Below are positions 1 through 12,083 of a stretch of 64,000 bases of DNA, piece by piece. Location of the stretch: assembly GCF_029784165.1 (NCBI RefSeq), contig NC_073696.1:49421315-49485314 (forward strand). Direction: 5' to 3'. How positions within the stretch are numbered: position 1 is the stretch's first letter; every line of letters begins with the position of its first letter. This DNA is from Wyeomyia smithii (taxonomy: Eukaryota > Arthropoda > Insecta > Diptera > Culicidae). Position numbers and translations under genes: made by a program. The notes under the pieces are model-generated. The model saw only the letters and a program-made list of their open reading frames with translations, had not been told where the DNA came from and ran no database searches.

Positions 1-560
1 GAACCTAACGTATGCACAAATCGTGTTGGTCCATGCCTGTAAGCTACTGCTGTGGCGCTGTCAGAAGTGGTGCAACACCTTACCTTAACGTGCGCGTACT
101 GTACCTTAATGCATACTTGGGAAAATTGTACATGAACTTTCAAGGCATGCATGCATTGAAACGATAACGCACGCTGCATCTGGGAGCAGAAAAAAATAAA
201 CGCCAGTGAAATTGTATAATCTTTCTAATAAATATTCACATACTAAACCCACTTCTAGCGAAATGGAGCGGTACTTATTATCGGACGGTCGCTACAAGTT
301 GTTCTTGTTGTCGCTTTTGGAAGTCGGTACACTATCTAACGTCTCTGGCAGCAGAGTTTTTTTTCTGCATGGCCCTGGCTTGCATGTGGTGCAGTGCATC
401 GCGAGCCAATCATTATGCAATGCCTATGTGTCTCTCCCGCGTGTGCTTCTCAATTTATAAATTATCAGAAAATTGATCGACATCTAAGCGGACTTTTTCA
501 TTCTACCTTCTTGCGGGTCGATAATGACGGTGATTTGATTGGAAACTTGTGCGATGCTGG
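1..560. other. Unassigned AT-rich sequence
   Basis: Only short overlapping open frames occur here, without conserved motifs. No repeat structure or RNA gene was recognised. Confidence 0.5.
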
Positions 561-582
561 TGTGTGTGTGTGTGTGTGTGTG
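561..582. repeat. (TG)11 microsatellite
   Basis: An uninterrupted run of TG dinucleotides. It lies inside short overlapping open frames, which it makes look coding on the minus strand as a His-Thr run; these are not genes. Confidence 0.95.
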
Positions 583-3500
583 ATTGGTCTCGAAACGGTC
601 CGAGATGTCGAGTTGAGTAAGTGACCGGCAGCGGAGTTCTAAATTGGTTTCACGTGAATTGCGAGCGAGCAGAGCGATCAAAAATAAATTTGCAAAACCT
701 GTGAATTTTTCTTTGGAAGGTTGTTCTACGTATTTGGACACGTGTCTAATCACTTGTCTAGCGTTTTTGTCAACCCACTTTTTAAACGGCTTTAAAGTTT
801 CAATACAAGCAGCACTTACCTATGACGAATCTTTTTCTTTCGATTTTTTTTTCCATGTAATTGATATTCAAAATATAATAAAAAAAATAGTTAAGCAGTT
901 GCATTTTATATACCAGATCTTAACGAACTGGCTGTAAATGGTTATTGGTAATGATGATTGAAAATAATTGTCGCTTATAATTTTTCTCGAATTGTTTCTG
1001 TCGAAATTTTCGTCATGCTTATTATGCTTTCTGATCGGTTTTTTACTGTTGTCATATCTTTTATTGCTTGTCCCGCAAGCAATAAAACACATTAGGCCAC
1101 AAGCCTAGCTGGATAAGTTAATTGGTTTTCTCTCGAAGCTTTTACACATTAATTGGGTTTGCTCCAGAAATGAGTGAAATTAGCAAATTCAATATTCTAT
1201 TATCGTACGAATTGGTTTTGTTTAAAAAAATTATTCCAAATGGTTTGAAAATACGCAAAACGCAAACTATTCTCCTTACCGTATTTCAAGCAGAATGGTA
1301 ATAATTATACCACACTGATCAGAGTCTTATTTGGCATAACGTTTTCAGAGGCGTATCGATTTTCAAAGCCTCTCAAATATCTTAAACAAGAGTTTGGTAT
1401 CCTGACTTCCGATTTCTTCCAAGGACGATTTTTGCTTGTTTACTTCCTACTTGTTTTTCTTCTGTCCGACATTCTACTTTTGTACTGCAACAAAAAATCA
1501 AGTACGTCGTTTATAGTATCATTTAAATCTTTTTTGTGCCTATGTCGATTCCTATACAGCATATGAAGTTCGAATGAGACGCAGTTGTCGTATTTGCGAT
1601 AACTGACACAGTTTCATTCTTTTTTAATTTGCCTCAAGCGAAAAAAACTTGTTTGCCTATATTTTGCGCTGTAAAAATCAAAAACAGTGTTATATAAGAA
1701 ATTATTTTCGGTAAAAACAGAAATATCTAGCCGTGCCTTGTATTATAACCTTTCAACCAGGATCAAATATTCAGTCAATCGGATAAGATAAAAAATGGTT
1801 ATGTGAGTAAGTGCCTCTCACTTATTTGCATTGCACCAGTAACTTTGCATTTTCTGTGCCATTTCTAACGATCAACCATCACTTCTGACGAATTTCTTGG
1901 AGCGGCAAAAACATAGCACTAAATTCCAACAGGTGAAACTCCCACAATTTATCAAAAAGATAACACTTGCGGTTCACATCATAATACCGGTATCCCTCGT
2001 ATTTTTTGCAGCCAGCAATAACTTTCTCGTCTGTAACCCACCTCGGCCACTTCGGGGTAGGAGTGAGAATCGAGTCACCAGAGAGATGGTGGAGCTGTGG
2101 AGCTTTTACCTTTTATTTTATGTGCCTTTTTCGTTCAAGCTAGACCTTTTGTCCGATCGAGCAAACAAAAGACCGTATGATTGCTTCCGTAATGCATAGC
2201 CTCTTCTAGTCTGGCGACCGGCGAGCCATTTTGACAGGTTACATGTGCCAAGCATAATATATTATGTGGTTAGATGAAATATACGGGGAGGTAAAACACA
2301 GCGAATAAATCAAGAGTATAAGTTTTCATAACTCAAAACATGCTGTCGTTAAACTTATATTAAATGTTGACAAACTGAGGAGAATAGTAATAACTCATCT
2401 TATGACCAATAAATAAATAGTTTCCAAGCTCTTATGATCCGTTGGAAATGCTGTCAACAAAACTAAACCTAATTTGTAGTTTTTAAACTTTTCAGCAAAA
2501 TGGGTAATATCTTATCGCCCGCAGGCTTCTGTAGATTACTTTCAAAATTACCCAACATCAGACCACTGATTTCAGTGAAGAAGCAGAACTACCAACAATA
2601 AAGCCCTAATTTACATTCTCTTTGAATGTGCCCAATTAATCTACGTAGCAGTCTCGTACGACAACAAGCTACAATCTCGAGCTTCCGTAGTTCGATTTTC
2701 AGTCTTAAAATTATCATCTGTCTTAAAATATTAAGACTAACCTGAATACGAACAAAACAAAGAGCTTTCAGCAATGGATTCAACTTTTACATGCCATTAA
2801 GAACTTCAATTTCCCGACCCGGTGTTTCCGAAATTTTTCGTGAGAAAGATACAAATAATGCCCATACACGTAATATTTCACTTTTGATATGATTGTTTTC
2901 CTTGGGATTCCGATCAGATGCCGTTTCGTTTTGTTGGTTTCGACGTCGATTACATATCGTCTTTTAAGGACCGCGAACTCGAAGAGAATGGTTGCTATGG
3001 TGGGCTAATAAGCAGATACTGCTTTTTTTCCTTTCGATTTGCTCGCGAACAGGATTTTTATCCGCTCCATTATTACACCGTTTGAGAATCAGAAAAGTAT
3101 CGTTACATAAAGACACGCAGGTTAGTATAAAATTCTAGTATGCATATAAACCATGACGTACTAAACTAGTTCTATTTGGCTGATTGTAGAATTTATATTT
3201 GTGCTGAGAAAGATTTCGTCACATTACTAGGAGGATCAGGAGGGTTTTGGTGGTAATCGTTCCTACAGCGTGATACACATTTTAAGTTGGTACTATTTAT
3301 GTAGATGGCCATCAGCGAATCCTTTCACTCACAGTTGTATAACGGAGCCGGTAAACATTCTATGGAATTAATTTCCTTTTTTTAGCTGAAACTACCGAAA
3401 CACGCGAGTTGAAATTATTTTTAGTTTATTTTTTGGTAAATGATTTAAATAGGAATTAAAACGGAATACCTTTAGAACCATATCAACAAGTTGACATAAG

Positions 3501-5259
3501 GTGGATCATGTGAACATATGTGCTAGTATACTGAAACGAAAAAGCTTCTGATACCTGGCCTTTTTGTAGGTTCGATTAAAGACTCTTAAGATTATTACGG
3601 ACCTTTCTTGCATACCGCTTAATTTTATTTAAGTAGTTTGACCTTTCATGCTTGGTTACTTAGGAAAATGTGAATTCTCGCTTTGTGATTTTATCAAAAC
3701 AAACAGAAGGCATTTTAACCGAACGAGCTTTTCAACTGTGAAGAGGGGAAACAAAACAGTAAGCTACATTCATAAAATCTGTGAGTTACTGGTGTCATTC
3801 AAAGAAGCAAGGTTAATTCATTGTTAAGCACTCTCACCATTGTTGAATGATAGTTAATTTTGCTACCTGAAGCATCAAATTAAATTTGTTCTCAAACATT
3901 CAATTTCTTTACAGTTTCATTCACTATTGTTAAAGTGAACTTATTTCTTTTGAGGGACAGATAGGTTAAGTAGTTACATTCATTTCGGAAAGTACTTTCA
4001 CCATTCGATTCGCTTGAAAATCAGGTTGTGCTAATTAGTGCGACCAATTTATTGCATTGCGTATAAACATTCATGTAATCTGTTGGTTGGTGCAATTCTA
4101 CAATCCTTCATGCTCATTTCGAAAGCGAAATCTTATCTCTCGCCTCGGTACGGAAAAATTATTATCAATCGTGAATTCATATCTCACTAGTGCCAACAAA
4201 CGACAGTAGCTAAGACTAACGTATGCTACACAATTTCGTAATGATGCTAGAACCGTAGCGCCAAAGGCGACTCATTAGACAGCGTACCACGAATTAATTT
4301 CAAGTAGCAGTTAATGAGTCGTACTATTTTTACATCACACACTATTAGACACGGGCACCTCCCTCGTGTGTTCGATTAAATGATAGTGTGCAACCGATTC
4401 GTGTAAGTTGTGATCATTAAAATATGCCGACTTTCATTGGGTGATTTCTTGACTGTGTAGCAAACTGGCGTACTGGAGCGCAAGATAGCAGTGCAGCTGC
4501 AGTACCTGTGTGACTTATCTGAAAATGAGATGATAACGGTAATTTAAAAACTAGTGAAGCAATGACCATTAAGTGCGTGGTGAAATAGATACTCGTACTC
4601 GTAGATTTTTGTCTACATGCTTAACAAAATCACTATACACTTCAGTACAACAAATTCTATTTTTAAAAAGGACGACAGAAAAATTTTCGTCAACTTTAAA
4701 CAATTTCGCTTAAAACAATTAAGCTCAGAGCTGGGGTTTGCAAAAAAAAAAAAAAAATCTTACGTCTTCGCCACGAGCCACGAATAAACAAAGTTCAAGA
4801 TAACATAATTTCATTGAAACATTGTCATATTGGAAAATGAAACGACAAGTCAATTATCAAACTGAGCGAGCAATTAGAATGAAAACATTCAATGGCAAAA
4901 GTGTACTTTGTTTCCGATCTTCGGATGTCAAAAATATATTGTTTCTTTGAAACGGAAAACAAAACAAAATCTAAAAAAAGGCTTCACTCCTAGGCTTACT
5001 TCCCGCTCTCAAACGAACACACCAAACGAACCATCACTAAAGAAACGAGATAAAGAGCGACAAAAAAACAGTCGGGCAAACTACGAGTAGCACCATCTTC
5101 TAATCAAACTTTCGCTTGCAAAATAACTTGGTTTGGAAAAATTTCGCTAATTTTTACATGCGGTATCTTGAGTTGGATAAGACTACATTAATTTATCAAA
5201 TTTTTGATACAGCACTTATGGGAAAATCTTGAACGAAGGTAACAACTAAAAAGTTCGAT
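583..5259. other. Long AT-rich stretch with no recognisable gene
   Basis: All open frames are short, many lack an ATG, and none shows a known domain. An A-run lies near 4742-4757. No inverted-repeat element was recognised by eye, so old repeats may have been missed. The stretch reads as intergenic or intronic sequence. Confidence 0.5.
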
Positions 5260-5560
5260 TCAGTTAGAAATACTCAGAGAGAGAGAGATGGGCGATGAGC
5301 AATTAAGATTGTTGTGAGCAGCGTTGCTAGGTCGATTTCATCGATATCTAGAAAAAGTCTAGCAATCATTTCCTGTAATTAAAGAACATTTTTCGGATAA
5401 ATTTTTTTGAGTTGCGCAACATTTGAGGTGAACAAATTGCAAAATTTGACCACCAGAGAAAATAGAATCTGGATTAATCTGAAGGATTGGACAACAAATC
5501 TGGATATCTGGATACATATTTGAAAATCTGGATACTCTAGATACTTCTTGGCAACCCTGG
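5260..5560. repeat. Degenerate TCTGGATA-type short repeats
   Basis: The motif TCTGGATA and close variants recur several times between about 5466 and 5540 (for example CTGGATATCTGGATAC). A GA run (GAGAGAGAGAG) lies at about 5277-5287. This is decayed low-complexity sequence, probably part of a dispersed repeat. Confidence 0.5.
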
Positions 5561-6092
5561 TTGTGAGCGAAACGAACTGTCAAAATCTGAGGCAAACGAA
5601 CACGAAAGGTAGCACCACATGTCGGGTATTGTAATCAGGTACAATAAAAAACGTGTTTATTTTTGTACGATTTGCTACAAAATTGCATTACTCTAGTGTT
5701 TCTCAACCGGAGGTTCATGTATCTTTTTAAGGGGAAACGGGACGGAGATTTTTTTCCATACAATTCCGAGGTTAGGTTTCTTTTCACTTGACAATTTTTA
5801 GCGTGAAAATTTCAGCTTCCGTTTAACAAATAGGGCTCGAATTGCTACTGTATGTAAGCGTCGACAGTGCAAACAACCGATCAAAGTTTTACACTCGTAA
5901 TTTCAATGATTTTCGTGAAAATTATCTTACAAAATTTGAGCAAAATTCGCGCACGGAGTTTCACTTTAAGGTTGACAAAATAATAATCAATGGTGGTAAA
6001 AGTGTATAAAATTAAACGTAAACGTAAAATCCAACGCTTCCACGGTTTATAGAAAATTATGCGATGCACTATATTATTCTAATGCACTTTCA
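5561..6092. other. Unassigned sequence before the purine tract
   Basis: No gene is recognisable. The only notable item is a short hAT-like terminus, annotated separately. Confidence 0.45.
5692..5711 (+). mobile_element. Possible solo hAT-type terminal motif
   Basis: The sequence AGTGTTTCTCAACCGGAG resembles the terminal inverted repeat of many hAT transposons, which typically begins CAGNGTTTCTCAAC. No matching partner end was found nearby, so it is at best one surviving end. A similar motif lies on the minus strand at 43058-43072. Confidence 0.25.
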
Positions 6093-7966
6093 ATGAAAGA
6101 AGAAAGGAGTGACAGTAGAGAGAAGGGAAGGGAGGAAGAAGTAAAAAAAGAAAGATGTAAAAGAATAAATGAAAGAAAAAAGATGTGCAAGAAGAAAGAA
6201 GTGAAAGATGAAATGAGTGAAAGGGAAAAAAGTGAAAGAAGTAAGAAGTGAAAGAAGAATATGTTAAAAATAAAAGAAGTTAAAAAGAAAAGACAAAAAA
6301 GCTAAAAATAAAGAAGTTAAAAAAGAAATCTGTTTGAAAAGAAACAGAAGTAAAATAACAAACAAGTGAAAGAAGGAAGAAATAATAGAAGAAAAAAGCG
6401 AAGGAAGAAAGCAGTAAAAAGAAAAACAAAAATAAAGTGAAGGAAGAAAAAAGTAACAGAAAAATAAAGCGAAAGAAGAAAAAAATGGAAAAAGAAACAA
6501 ACGAAAGAAAAAAGAAGTGAAAGAAGAAAGAAGTGAATGAAGAAAGAAGTGGAATTAGAAAGAAATGTAAGAAGAACGAAGTGAGAAAAAGAAACAATTG
6601 AAAGAAGCGAAAAATGAAAAAGGTAAAAAGAGTGAGAAAAGGAAGGAGGGAAAAAAGAAAGAGATGAAAGAAGAAAAGTGAAAGAAATGAAAGAAGAAGA
6701 AAGTGAAAGAAAGAAGTGAAAGAAGAAGGAAGTGAAAGAAGAGAGAAGTGAAAGAAGGAAGAAGTGAAAGAAGAAAAAAGTGAAGAAGGAAGATGTGAAA
6801 GAAGAAAGAAGTGAAAAAAGAAAGGAGTGAGAAAAGTAAGGAGTAACAGAAGAAAGAAGAGAAGGAAGAAAGAAGTGAAAGAAGAAACAAGTGAAAGAAG
6901 AAAGAAGTGAAAAAAGAAAGAAGTTAAAGAAGAAAGAAATGAAAGAAGTGAAAGACGGAAGAAGTGAAAGAAGACAGAAGTAAGAAATGAAAGAAAAAAG
7001 TGAAAAAACAAAAAAAAATTAAGGTAAAAATTATTTATATAAGAAAGAAGTGAAAGAAGAAAGAAATGACAGAAAAAATAATCTAAAGGGAAAAACAGTG
7101 AAAAAAGAAAGAAATGAAAGGAGAAAAACGTAAAAGAATAGAGAAGTGATAAGAGTGAAGGAAGAAAGAATTGAAAGAAGAAAAATGTAAAAGAAGAAAG
7201 AAGTGAAAGTAGATTGAGTTAAAAATGGAAGAATTGAAACGAGAAAAAAGTTAAAAAGGAAAAGATAAATAAGAAAGCAGTTAAAAAAAAGGAAACAACA
7301 AACAAGTGAAAGAAGGAAGAGAGAAGTGAAAGAAATTACTGAAGAAAGAAGTAAAAAAAGAAAGAAATGAAAGAAGAATGAAGTGAAAGAATAAAGAAGT
7401 GAGAGGAAAAAAAAGTGAAAGAAGAGAGAAATGAAAAAAGAAAAAAGTGAAATTGAAACACGAAATCAGTGAAAGAAAAGAGAAGGGAAAGAAGATAGAA
7501 ACGAATAACGATAGAAGTAGGATGTAGAAGAAGAAAAAGTGAAAGAAAAATATATAGAAATAAGAGAGAAAAGAAAGAAGAATGAAGCGAAAGAAGAAAG
7601 AAGAGCAAGAAGAGAAAGTGAATAAAGAAAGAAGTGAAAGAAGAAAGTATAGAGAAAAGTGAACTTAGATAGCAATTTAAAAAGAAACAGTGAAATAACA
7701 AACAAGTGAAAAAAGAGAGAAGTGCAAGGAGAAAAAAGTGCAGCGAAGAAAGTGAAAGAATAACAAAAAACGAAGCTAGCTGTGAAAATGGAGAAAACTG
7801 AAATAAAATCGAGTGAAAAAAGAAAAAAATTGAGGGAAGAATAAAGCGAAAGAAAAAAAAAGTGAATGAAGAAATAAGTAAAAAAATAAAGAAGTGACAG
7901 AAGATAGAAGTGAAAGAAGACAGAACTGCAAGAAGAAAAAGTAAAGAATAAATGAGTGAAATAAAG
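6093..7966. repeat. Degenerate purine-rich GAAAGAAG/GAAGTGAAA satellite
   Basis: The + strand is almost entirely A and G with scattered T, built from variants of GAAAGAAGAAAGAAGTGA. No fixed unit length is kept, so this is an old, drifted array. It abuts the clean heptamer array at 7967, and both share the GAAG/AGAAGT core, suggesting one locus with an eroded flank and a recently homogenised core. The long minus-strand open frames across it, rich in Phe, Leu and Ser, are by-products of composition and not genes. Confidence 0.9.
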
Positions 7967-9346
7967 AAGAAGTAAGAAGTAAAAAGTACGAAGTAAGAAG
8001 TAAGAAGTAAGAAGTAAGAAGTAAGAAGTAAGAAGTAAGAAGTAAGAAGTAAGAAGTAAGAAGAAAGAAGGAAGAAGTAAGAAGTAAGAAGTAAGAAGTA
8101 AGAAGTAAGAAGTAAGAAGTAAGAAGTAAGAAGTAAGAAGTAAGAAGTAAGAAGTAAGAAGTAAGAAGTAATAAGTAAGAAGTAAGAAGTAAGAAGTAAG
8201 AAGTAAGAAGAAAGAAGTGAGAAGTAAGAAGTAAGAAGTAAGAAGTAAGAAGTAAGAAAAGAGAAGTAAGAAGTAAGAAGTAAGAAGTAAGAAGTAAGAA
8301 GTAAGAAGTAAGAAATAAGAAGTAAGAAGTAAGAAGTAAGAAGTAAGAAGTAAGAAGTAAGAAGTAAGAAGTAAGAAGTAAGAAGTAAAAAGTAAGAAGT
8401 AAGAAGTAAGAAGTAAGAAGTAAGAAGTAAGAAGTAAGAAGTAAGAAGTAAGAAGTAAGAAGTAAGAAGTAAGAAGTAAGAAGTAAGAAGTAAGAAGTAA
8501 GAAGTAAGAAGTAAGAAGTAAGAAGTAAGAAGTAAGAAGTAAGAAGTAAGAAGTAAGAAGTAAGAAGTAAGAAGTAAGAAGTAAGAAGTAAGAAGTAAGA
8601 AGTAAGAAGTAAGAAGTAAGAAGTAAGAAGTAAGAAGTAAGAAGTAAGAAGTAAGAAGTAAGAAGTAAGAAGTAAGAAGTAAGAAGTAAGAAGTAAGAAG
8701 TAAGAAGTAAGAAGTAAGAAGTAAGAAGTAAGAAGTAAGAAGTAAGAAGTAAGAAGTAAGAAGTAAGAAGTAAGAAGTAAGAAGTAAGAAGTAAGAAGTA
8801 AGAAGTAAGAAGTAAGAAGTAAGAAGTAAGAAGTAAGAAGTAAGAAGTAAGAAGTAAGAAGTAAGAAGTAAGAAGTAAGAAGTAAGAAGTAAGAAGTAAG
8901 AAGTAAGAAGTAAGAAGTAAGAAGTAAGAAGTAAGAAATAAGAAGTAAGAAGTAAGAAGTAAGAAGTAAGAAGTAAGAAGTAAGAAGTAAGAAGTAAGAA
9001 GTAAGAAGTAAGAAGTAAGAAGTAAGAAGTAAGAAGTAAGAAGTAAGAAGTAAGAAGTAAGAAGTAAGAAGTAAGAAGTAAGAAGTAAGAAGTAAGAAGT
9101 AAGAAGTAAGAAGTAAGAAGTAAGAAGTAAGAAGTAAGAAGTAAGAAGTAAGAAGTAAGAAGTAAGAAGTAAGAAGTAAGAAGTAAGAAGTAAGAAGTAA
9201 GAAGTAAGAAGAAAGAAGTAAGAAGTAAGAAGTAAGAAGTAAGAAGTAAGAAGTAAGAAGTAAGAAGTAAGAAGTAAGAAGTAAGAAGTAAGAAGTAAGA
9301 AGTAAGAAGTAAGAAGTAAGAAGTAAGAAGTTAGCAATAAGAAGTC
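7967..9346. repeat. Heptanucleotide satellite (GAAGTAA)n
   Basis: A tandem array of the 7-bp unit GAAGTAA spans about 1.37 kb, roughly 190 units. Variants are few (for example GAAGAAA, GAAATAA, AAAGTAA) and cluster towards the left end, while the centre is nearly perfect. The array ends at GAAGTTAGCAATAAGAAG. Because 7 is not a multiple of 3, every minus-strand frame reads as the same repeated heptapeptide LLTSYFL with no stop, while each + frame meets TAA every 21 bases. The very long minus-strand open frames (to 623 and 524 codons) are therefore artefacts. Confidence 0.97.
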
Positions 9347-9726
9347 TCAATGTTGCTTGTTGTCAGTGTAGTAATTATTTTTCCCGGTGGGGTTATAATA
9401 TATTATTCGTAAAAAAAAGTGATTTAAATTCAAGTAGCATTAATGATGAGACTTGTGCGAAGTCTTTCCCATTTCAGCTTGTAAATTTGCGCCTCAAAAA
9501 TAAAAACCTGTTCCCATTACCACAAAGTTGCACCTTCAAAGTTGCACTATGTTGAAAGCAATAAAACTCATTAGAATTTTTCCTTTCCCGATTGCTCGTA
9601 GAAAAAAAAAACTCATTCGTCAAACAGGCAGTTACAAAATGCCGCGCCACCAAAATTGCGCAACCGAAATCGTTCATTGCACGATTCATTGAATTGCGGC
9701 GATCTGAACTATATACCTAGCCGTAA
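9347..9726. other. Spacer between satellite and candidate gene
   Basis: No repeats or coding motifs are recognisable. The stretch leads into the TATA box at 9727. Confidence 0.4.
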
Positions 9727-9733
9727 TATAAAA
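9727..9733 (+). promoter_or_regulatory. Candidate TATA box
   Basis: A perfect TATAAAA lies 57 bases before the ATG at 9784. At the usual spacing of about 30 bases, transcription would start near 9755-9760, where TTCACACACA occurs; a second initiator-like CCAGTT lies at about 9768. The leader would be only about 25-30 bases. This is positional evidence only. Confidence 0.4.
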
Positions 9734-9783
9734 CATGCCGCACATCGAAACAAGTTCACACACAAGTTCCAGTTAAGTTTAAC

Positions 9784-10152
9784 ATGTCCTCCGGCGGTGC
9801 GGAGCCACGGTCCACCGAACGGTTTAGCACCCGTAGCCTTACTGACCTGATTGATATTGTGGACCCCGTTCTGTTATTGGTGTCCTGCCTTGCGACAGTT
9901 CGTGTGATCAAGTTTTTTTTTGTACGCTTACTCCACTTTGCAGTATATGGCCTGCTTTTAACGAGGGGAGGACTTTTGTTTTCATTTTTCGCCATTTTTT
10001 GCATACTCATTGAAGTTGATGATGGCGGTGATAGTGGAACAGTGGGTTTGTATGGAGGCAGTGGTAATTATCCTTTTATGGAATCCCTTTTACTTCTACT
10101 TTGGAGATTCGAAGATGTTATTGTAGAAATGCTGATGTTAATGAATTTATGA
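9784..10152 (+). CDS. Hypothetical small protein, possible first exon of a host gene
   Basis: An ATG-started frame of 122 codons follows a TATA box. Codons 1-40 look host-like: GC-rich, with mixed polar residues (start MSSGGAEPRSTERF, then SLTDLIDIVDPVLLLVSC). After codon 40 the sequence becomes T-rich and reads as hydrophobic segments (about residues 43-58 and 64-76) followed by a Gly/Asp-rich stretch. Two readings are possible. One is a 122-residue protein with two or three membrane segments. The other is a short first exon ending near 9903, before GTGATC, spliced in phase 0 to the acceptor at 11985-11987. I do not recognise the family. A chance open frame cannot be excluded. Confidence 0.35.
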   Translation: MSSGGAEPRSTERFSTRSLTDLIDIVDPVLLLVSCLATVRVIKFFFVRLLHFAVYGLLLTRGGLLFSFFAIFCILIEVDDGGDSGTVGLYGGSGNYPFMESLLLLLWRFEDVIVEMLMLMNL

Positions 10153-11972
10153 GTTCTATCATTTGCACATCCAGCATTGGTGTGTCTTTGATCCAAAAAA
10201 TATTAAACATATTTGCATTTATCCCCCACCCTAGTACTGTTACTGACATTCAAAGGTTAAGCCTTATCTCTAAGCATGCAAAAAAGGAATATAAATAAAT
10301 GAAGCACTTAACGACTCCTTTCTTACAATATATACGCCCGATCGGTTGCGTGCCATATTCACCTGTGGGCTCTTGCGGCAATTGGCGTAATCTTGAGTGT
10401 CAAGCATCAGATCTAAACGACTTCTCTCACTCATGTTTTCCGAAGCCTTTCGATTCTCTAAGAAAGTACCTCGGAAAACAGGACGCAGCAGACTCGAACT
10501 CCTGGGGCCGTAGCATATTATTATTGGACACTAAATAATATTTTATCGCATTCAAAGCAGGCACCAACAGGTCGCCTTCAGCGCCAGTCCGGTACTGGCC
10601 GCCGCTATATTTCTTTCCAAATGTTCGAATAAGCTCCTTCAACCCCTGAACGAATCAACAGGTGTTCCACTCTGGTTCCTGCGGGTTGAGATTGAAAGGC
10701 ACTTCGCCAGTCTGCTTTGCGAAGAAATGTATAAATCAAAGGTGCGAGTTTTGCCGCCACGAATGTTTTTTTTTCCGCGCTGGCAGCCGAGAATTATATA
10801 GATTAGGTAAGTGCAAAAACAAAATTATATCTTTCGCGAATAGGTCGTCTTTAGCGGTACTTTTCTCGTTTCGCCTAATCAAACCGGGGTAATAAGCAAC
10901 TGTATCGGCTGTCACTATTTTGTGGCACGGTGGAGAGCCAAATGTTGACTGCATAAACTGGTAATAAATTAGCGCTATTACCGATGAAATAATAGCGGTC
11001 TCAGGTGAAGTCCCGGTGTCCACTCACGTAGTGGCGTGGTGGTGTAAAGATTTTTAAATAATTAATGGGTTATGCTGCGCTGAGTTTCGCTTATTAGAGT
11101 CCCCAAAGGGTGGAGTACCACATGCAGCTTGCAATGATCTTTCAGAAACTTCTATTCTCCATATGTTCACCAGGGCAGAGAAATTGTGCAATTTTGTTAC
11201 GATTGAGAACGGACTGGGTTTGGTGTGCAATTACTGTAAACGTATAGTACAAAATTGTTGCTAATTAATTTGTGCAGTCTATTCTTGTTGACAATTTTAC
11301 GTACTACCACAAAGCAGCGGTTTGAAAGTCATTCAGGTTCAAGCTATGCCGCGTCGTTTTGATACTATACACTCTTTTGATTTAGCCAAATTATACCCTA
11401 GACAGTCAGATGTGAGTTTCAGTCCATGTTGTCAATGTACTAATTATCCGCCATGGTCAGAGTCATGCTGGTTGTTTATTATCTGCGAATGTTAATTCAA
11501 GGTCGATGATAAAGGATTGTAAATAATAGCTTTGAACTGTTTGCCAACATGTTTGCCGTTCGAAAGTGTCTCTCTATGGGCCAGCCTGATCTAGAAATCT
11601 AATCACTTTTCAACCCTTGATTACTGAAGCGTTTTGTGCAATAAAAATTCAAATTTTATTACACTTAATAACCGATCGATTAGATCTGATCAATTTGAAA
11701 AGGTAGGAAAAATTGCAAATAATGGGTTTATTTCTATTTTTAGAAAGCTACTGTCGGAATGTGTTGTGCAGGATCTTTTTACAGATACAGACTACTGTAT
11801 TTAAAAATTTTGCTTGAAATTTAAAGTTAAAATTGCACAAATTTTTAGTTAAAGAATACATTTCTAATTAACTCGAAAGTCGACTTGTTTTTGGTTTGCA
11901 ACAAACTGTTCGAGGTTATACTGCTTATCGCGTGATGATCAATGACCACGTAAAAACAAACAAATCGGCATG
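10153..11972 (+). other. Unassigned; possible intron
   Basis: No conserved coding sequence was recognised. A consensus donor GTAAGT lies at 10807-10812 after ATTATATAGATTAG. A fragment GCAGCAGACTCGAACTCC near 10486-10503 resembles an inverted tRNA T-arm but has no A-box partner. If the genes proposed at 9784 and 11988 are one unit, this is intron. Confidence 0.3.
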
Positions 11973-12083
11973 TTTTTCGTTTTGCAGATTCGTGTTTCCA
12001 AACGCACTACCGGAACACATCGCAGGCCATCGAAACAAGACATCGATAAGTCCGCCGGTCAAGCGCAAGACCAACCAAAGTAG
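11973..12083 (+). other. Candidate acceptor site and short terminal coding exon
   Basis: A pyrimidine-rich stretch ending TTTTGCAG (acceptor AG 11986-11987) is followed by about 95 bases of GC-richer sequence that read, in phase 0, as 31 codons ending in TAG at 12081-12083. The peptide is basic and Gln-rich, starting IRVSKRTTGTHRRPSK. Phase 0 matches the proposed end of the 40-codon exon starting at 9784. An AATAAA lies at about 12321-12326. Another frame is also open across this stretch, so coding status is uncertain. No family was recognised. Confidence 0.22.

Noticed and set aside
6280..9350. Long minus-strand open frames (up to 623 codons) rich in Leu, Phe, Ser and Tyr
   Set aside because: They are produced by the purine-rich satellite and the 7-bp array; the peptide simply follows the DNA repeat in every frame.
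10480..10545. tRNA-like GACTCGAACT string on the minus strand
   Set aside because: Only a B-box-like segment is present; no A-box at the proper distance and no cloverleaf could be drawn.
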